Shown: positions 59,795 to 64,000 of the stretch, one piece after another
How positions within the stretch are numbered: position 1 is the stretch's first letter
Layout of the letters: the number at the start of each line of letters is the position of its first letter
Assembly: GCA_963705515.1 (NCBI GenBank)
Contig: CAVPJV010000008.1
Span: 1,228,401 to 1,292,400, forward strand
DNA length: 64,000 nucleotides
Source: Gaiellasilicea sp963705515
GTDB taxonomy: Bacteria; Actinomycetota; Thermoleophilia; Gaiellales; Gaiellaceae
Direction of reading: 5' to 3'
The notes under the pieces: model-generated
The model's database searches: none
What the model was told of the DNA's origin: nothing
Seen by the model: the letters and a program-made list of their open reading frames with translations, nothing else
Program-made: the position numbers and the translations under genes

Positions 59795-60011
59795 AGTGTC
59801 GACCGCGATCGGCTACCTGCTCTTCCCGCCGGTTGGCCTCAACTCGAGCTACGCGGCAGCCATGCTCCCGACGTTCATCTTTGCCGGCTTCGGCTGTGCG
59901 CTGGCCTGCGGCCCGCTCAACATCGCGGCCTCGAACGGCCGCGACGGAGGAGCAGGGACTGGCCAGCGGCCTCGTGAGCACGTCGTTCCAGTTGGCGGTT
60001 GAGCATCCGAT
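59795..60011 (+). pseudogene. Fragment of an MFS (EmrB/QacA-type) transporter
   Basis: The pieces IGYLLFPPVGLNSSYAAAMLPTFIFAGFGCALACGPLNIAAS and, in another frame, EEQGLASGLVSTSFQLA correspond to consecutive parts of a drug-efflux MFS transporter (around spans 11-13). No start, no upstream spans, and the reading breaks after SFQLA. Together with the HTH fragment this marks the remains of a regulator-transporter pair. Confidence 0.6.
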
Positions 60012-60119
60012 CCTCGACCGCCGCCGGCGGATCGTCCTCGAGGCCGACGGTCGACATGGCTTCGGAACCGTGTTACGGTCGCGCGGTTCGGTCGTCGCTG
60101 GGTAAAAAGGAGGATTGTC
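60012..60119. promoter_or_regulatory. Upstream region of sugar ABC operon with inverted repeat
   Basis: Contains ACCGT-GTT-ACGGT, a perfect 5-bp inverted repeat at 60067-60079, possibly an operator, and a strong ribosome site aaaaaggagga just before the GTG at 60120. No clear promoter boxes could be fixed. Confidence 0.35.
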
Positions 60120-61238
60120 GTGGATTTCGAAGACGTCAGGGACGAGCCAAGCGGCATGGATGCCGACGAGGAGCGTGAACTCGTTCTCGACCGGAGACGG
60201 CTCCTGAAGAGAGTAGGCCTGGGCGCAGCTGCGCTTTCAATCCCCTCGACCATCCTGGCGGGTCCCACGTTCGGCGCAGTTGCCGAAGGGCTTGCCGCAG
60301 AGAGCTTCATCAAGTCCCATCCGAAGTGGAAATTCGCGTTCGTCAATCACGTGACGACGAATCCGTTCTTCGTGCCCACGATCTACGGCGCGCAGGACGC
60401 GTGCTCGCTGCTCGGGTGCAGCTACCAGTGGACCGGTTCCACCACGTCGGACATCAGCCAGATGGTCAATGCGTTCAACTCGGCGATCACGGCCAACGTG
60501 TCCGGAATCTCGTGTTGCCTCGTGGACTTGAAGGCGTTCAATGCGCCGACCCAGAGAGCACTCGCAAAGGGCATTCCCGTGCTCGCCTACAACGCCGACG
60601 TGCCTGCGGGTAACCCAAACGGCCGGCTCGCGTACATCGGCCAGGATCTGTATGCGTCCGGCTACGCCATGGGCCAGCGGATCGTCAAGCTCGTCGGCAG
60701 CGGCGACGTCGCGCTGTTCATCGCCACCCCCGGACAGCTGAACATCCAGCCGCGGATCGACGGGGCCACCGCGGCGATCAAGAAGTTCAGCGGGGGCAAG
60801 ATCAAGACGACGGCTGTCGCCACGGGCGCCCTCCTGCCCGACGAGATCGCGAAGATCGACGCCTACTACCTCGGGCACAAGGATCTGAAGGGGATGTTCG
60901 CCGTCGATGCCGGCTCGACCCAGGCTGTCGGGCAGACCGTCGCGAAGTACAAGCTGAGGCAGAAGGGGATGAAGGCCGGCGGCTACGACCTCACGCCGAC
61001 GACCCTGAAGCTGATCGCGGCCAACCAGCTGGACTTCACGATCGACCAGCAGCCGTACCTGCAGGGCTGGCTGCCGGTCCTGCAGCTGTTCTTCTACAGG
61101 TACTCGTCCGGGCTCGTGGCGCCGTCCTCGACGAACACAGGCATCCTCTTCGTCACGAGGGCGAACGTGAAGCCGTACCTGACGACGAAGACCCGCTACG
61201 AGGGCAGCTCCAGCGCCCAGAAGTACCCCGTCTCGTAA
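60120..61238 (+). CDS. Sugar ABC transporter substrate-binding protein (CUT2 type, Tat-exported)
   Basis: 372 residues. A twin-arginine-type signal (DRRRLLKRVGLGAAALSIPSTILAG) precedes a Peripla_BP_4 domain: WKFAFVNHVTTNPFFVPTIYGAQDACSLLG, AITANVSGISCCLVD, AYNADVPAGNPNGRLAYIGQDLYASGYAMGQRI and MFAVDAGSTQAVGQ. The DNP-like and GQD motifs are typical of ribose/arabinose-type binding proteins. First gene of the transporter operon; pentose is suggested by the neighbouring ara genes. Confidence 0.92.
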   Translation: MDFEDVRDEPSGMDADEERELVLDRRRLLKRVGLGAAALSIPSTILAGPTFGAVAEGLAAESFIKSHPKWKFAFVNHVTTNPFFVPTIYGAQDACSLLGCSYQWTGSTTSDISQMVNAFNSAITANVSGISCCLVDLKAFNAPTQRALAKGIPVLAYNADVPAGNPNGRLAYIGQDLYASGYAMGQRIVKLVGSGDVALFIATPGQLNIQPRIDGATAAIKKFSGGKIKTTAVATGALLPDEIAKIDAYYLGHKDLKGMFAVDAGSTQAVGQTVAKYKLRQKGMKAGGYDLTPTTLKLIAANQLDFTIDQQPYLQGWLPVLQLFFYRYSSGLVAPSSTNTGILFVTRANVKPYLTTKTRYEGSSSAQKYPVS

Positions 61239-61241
61239 AGC

Positions 61242-62266
61242 GTGACCGAGGCCGCGACAGCACCGAGGCCTCCTGAACCACCGCAACGCGTCAGCCTCGG
61301 CTGGCGCGTTGCGGGTGCGTTCGTCCGCCGCCGCGAGGCGAGCATCGGAATCGTCCTGCTTTGTCTCCTCGTCTACTTCTCCCTGCGGACGGAAGCCTTC
61401 TTCGGACGCGAAAACGCACAGGTCATCGCTGAGTTCTCGGCGCCGATCGCGATTATCGCGGCAGGCGAGGTGATGCTCCTGATCTGTGGTGAGATCGACC
61501 TCTCAGCCGGGCAGGTCTACGCGTTCTCCACCTGGATCTTCTACTTCGCGAATCACAGCTGGGGTCTGCCGATCTGGCTCGCTGTGATCGTCGGCCTGCT
61601 GTCCGGCTCGCTCGTCGGAGTCGTCAACGGAGTGATCACGGTCGCCGTCGGCGTGCCCTCCTTCATCACGACACTCGGGATGATCTTCCTCTTGAACGGG
61701 TTCACGCTCATCATCTCGGGTGCATTTCCCGTGGAGACCCCGGGCGGCCATGAGTTCTTCAGGTTCTTCGGCGGCTCCCCCTACGCGACCGTGTACTGGG
61801 CGCTTGGTGTGATCATCGTGATGACGATCCTGCTCAACCGAACGCGCTGGGGGCTCCACACCGTTGCCACCGGCGGCAACCTGATCGGAGCGAGCGAGAG
61901 CGGCGTCAATGTCAAGGGCATCAAGGTGGGAAACTTCGTCCTGTGCAGCACGCTGGCCGCTCTCGCCGGCATCCTCGAGTCGGTGCGGATCACCTCCATC
62001 CAGGCCCTGCAGGGCGGTACACCGCTGATGTTCTATGCCGTCGCCGCGGCCGTGATCGGCGGCACCTCCCTGTTCGGTGGATCAGGCACCATCATCGGCG
62101 CCGCGCTCGGCGTGCTCGTTCTCGCCGTGCTGAACCTCGGCTTCACGCTGCAGGGGATCAGTGCCTACACGTTCGATCTCGTCCTCGGTGTTGCCATCAT
62201 CGCCTCGATGTCGTTCAACGTGACCCTCGAGCGAATCCGGCAGTCGGGACGGCTGGGGGGCACTGC

Positions 62267-62270
<4 letters not shown>
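61242..62270 (+). CDS. Sugar ABC transporter permease (RbsC-like)
   Basis: 342 residues with about 9-10 spans: FFGRENAQVIAEFSAPIAIIAAGEVMLLICGEIDLSAGQVYAFS (family motif), GVVNGVITVAVGVPSFITTLGMIFLLNGFTLI, NRTRWGLHTVATGGNLIGASESGVNVKGIKV (ATPase-coupling loop), VAAAVIGGTSLFGGSGTIIGAALGVLVLAVLNLG. GTG start three bases after the binding-protein stop; its stop overlaps the ATPase gene. Confidence 0.94.
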
Positions 62271-63070
<800 letters not shown>

Positions 63071-63967
63071 TCAGAGCGCTGCAACCGACCGAACGGTCGC
63101 ACCCAGCTCGTTCATGAACTCGGGGTACGGCCCGAAACGCTCGTTCATCTTCAGCGTCAGCGGCCAGAGGCCGGTCGTTCCGGCGGCGATCTCCTCCCTG
63201 ACGGCCTGCTCGAGCTCGTACGTGAAGTCGAGAGAGCGATCGAGGAACTCGCGGGCGGCCTCTGCATCCATGATCGGGTAGTGGGCCGTGAGGAGCAGGT
63301 CGGGCTCGAGCGCCCGGATGCGCCGGATCGAGTTCCGGTAGGCGGCGACGTCGTAGACGCGGCCTGGAATCAGAAGCTGTCCATCGTTCGCGTAGATGCC
63401 GCGCTCGAGCACTGCGTCGATCACGATCGCGACACGGCTGCGCGGATCCCATAGGCCGATGTGGCCGAGCGTGTGGCCGGGGAGGTGCAGAACCTCGATC
63501 CGCCACTGGTCGCCGAGCCGGATCGTCTCACCGCCCCGCAGCCCTTCGTCGATCGGAGCATCGCCGCCGCACATCGCCTTCAGCTCGGCTCGTCCTTCCT
63601 CGTCGGGCTCGTCGAAGCCGTAGGGCTCGTGCCAAAGGTAGTTCTCCGCCACCATCGCTGCGTTGGACTCGATCCAACGCCGATCGAGCTCGTGACAGGA
63701 GAAACGCGCGCCGGGGTGGAGATCGCGGAGCGCGCGGTCTCCACCCGAGTGATCGAGATCGGCATGGCTGATCAGGACATCGTCGATGGCCTCGAGCCCG
63801 AGGCCCATCGATTCCAGATACGGCTTCAAGGCGTCCGCCGGCGTGTACGGCATGCCGGTGTCGAGCAGAAGCGTGCGGGCGTCGCCCGCGAGCACGTACT
63901 GGGCCATGAAGCGAACGCCGAGGCTCGACTCGATGCGGTGGATGCCGGGGGCGACCTCCACCTTCAC
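63071..63967 (-). CDS. MBL-fold metallo-hydrolase
   Basis: 298 residues. Full metal motif ISHADLDHSGGD (HxDxDH variant of HxHxDH), further ligands in LPGHTLGHIGLWD and AIVIDAVLERG, and TAHYPIMD near the end. The opening VEVAPGIHRIESSLGVRFMAQYVLAGDARTLLLDTGMPY is typical of broad-specificity glyoxalase-II-like hydrolases. It converges on the ABC operon with no gap. Substrate unknown. Confidence 0.88.
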   Translation of the reverse strand: MKVEVAPGIHRIESSLGVRFMAQYVLAGDARTLLLDTGMPYTPADALKPYLESMGLGLEAIDDVLISHADLDHSGGDRALRDLHPGARFSCHELDRRWIESNAAMVAENYLWHEPYGFDEPDEEGRAELKAMCGGDAPIDEGLRGGETIRLGDQWRIEVLHLPGHTLGHIGLWDPRSRVAIVIDAVLERGIYANDGQLLIPGRVYDVAAYRNSIRRIRALEPDLLLTAHYPIMDAEAAREFLDRSLDFTYELEQAVREEIAAGTTGLWPLTLKMNERFGPYPEFMNELGATVRSVAAL

Positions 63968-64000
63968 CTCTGCTTCGGGTCGGGGCGGCCGCCGCGGGTG

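Overview
The window is very GC-rich (about 70% by eye) and densely coded, with many GTG and some TTG starts and constant 1-4 base overlaps of the GTGA/ATGA type. Gene content fits a high-GC actinobacterium: Rex, tandem Eis-like acetyltransferases, FmdB zinc ribbon, panC next to a DUF2520 protein, and membrane pyrophosphatase. I infer a deep-branching Actinomycetota such as Thermoleophilia (Gaiellales/Solirubrobacterales), but no rRNA or tRNA is present to prove this. I see no transposase, phage gene or CRISPR array.

Layout. 1-7.4 kb: 3' part of uvrA, a degenerate metallo-beta-lactamase-fold protein, a large AAA-ATPase/TPR protein, a hotdog thioesterase, a lipoprotein and a Yip1 membrane protein. 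7.4-9.7 kb (minus): pantothenate operon DUF2520-panC-panB. 9.75-12.3 kb: two tandem alpha/beta-hydrolase-fold proteins, a GNAT and an FmdB protein. 12.4-15.5 kb: Fe-S uracil-DNA glycosylase followed by the t6A cluster tsaE-tsaB-rimI-tsaD. 15.5-23.8 kb: secreted subtilase, glutamate dehydrogenase, glutaredoxin-like ORF, rex, an Asp-rich thrombospondin-3-repeat protein, glycosyltransferase, GCS2 ligase and DUF1844. 23.9-29.5 kb: H+-pyrophosphatase and a second, larger secreted subtilase. 29.6-37.5 kb: two amino-acid permease/universal-stress-protein fusions and a Trk potassium system (three TrkA-type proteins plus TrkH). 37.6-40.1 kb: PQQ-type sugar dehydrogenase, MBL-fold protein and VanZ.

40.08-44.99 kb is the most interesting region. 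A cobalamin riboswitch heads a tightly overlapped operon of two exported DUF4430 (transcobalamin beta-domain-like) proteins, EcfT, two ECF ATPases, an ECF S component and an exported prenyltransferase-repeat (alpha/alpha-barrel) protein. This reads as a split, bacterial intrinsic-factor/transcobalamin-like capture system coupled to an ECF vitamin B12 transporter.

45-54.8 kb: double-GNAT protein, a heavily frameshifted aldo-keto reductase, PcrA/UvrD helicase, two Eis-like acetyltransferases, two M23 peptidases and a GT-C membrane glycosyltransferase. 54.8-63.1 kb: pentose module, with secreted GalM, AraB, a zinc dehydrogenase and AraD on the minus strand and a CUT2-type sugar ABC transporter on the plus strand, separated by decayed fragments of a regulator and an MFS transporter. 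The window ends with another MBL-fold hydrolase.

A general caution: about ten otherwise well-conserved genes carry single-base shifts, nearly all equivalent to one extra base. This looks more like residual sequencing or assembly error than widespread gene decay.
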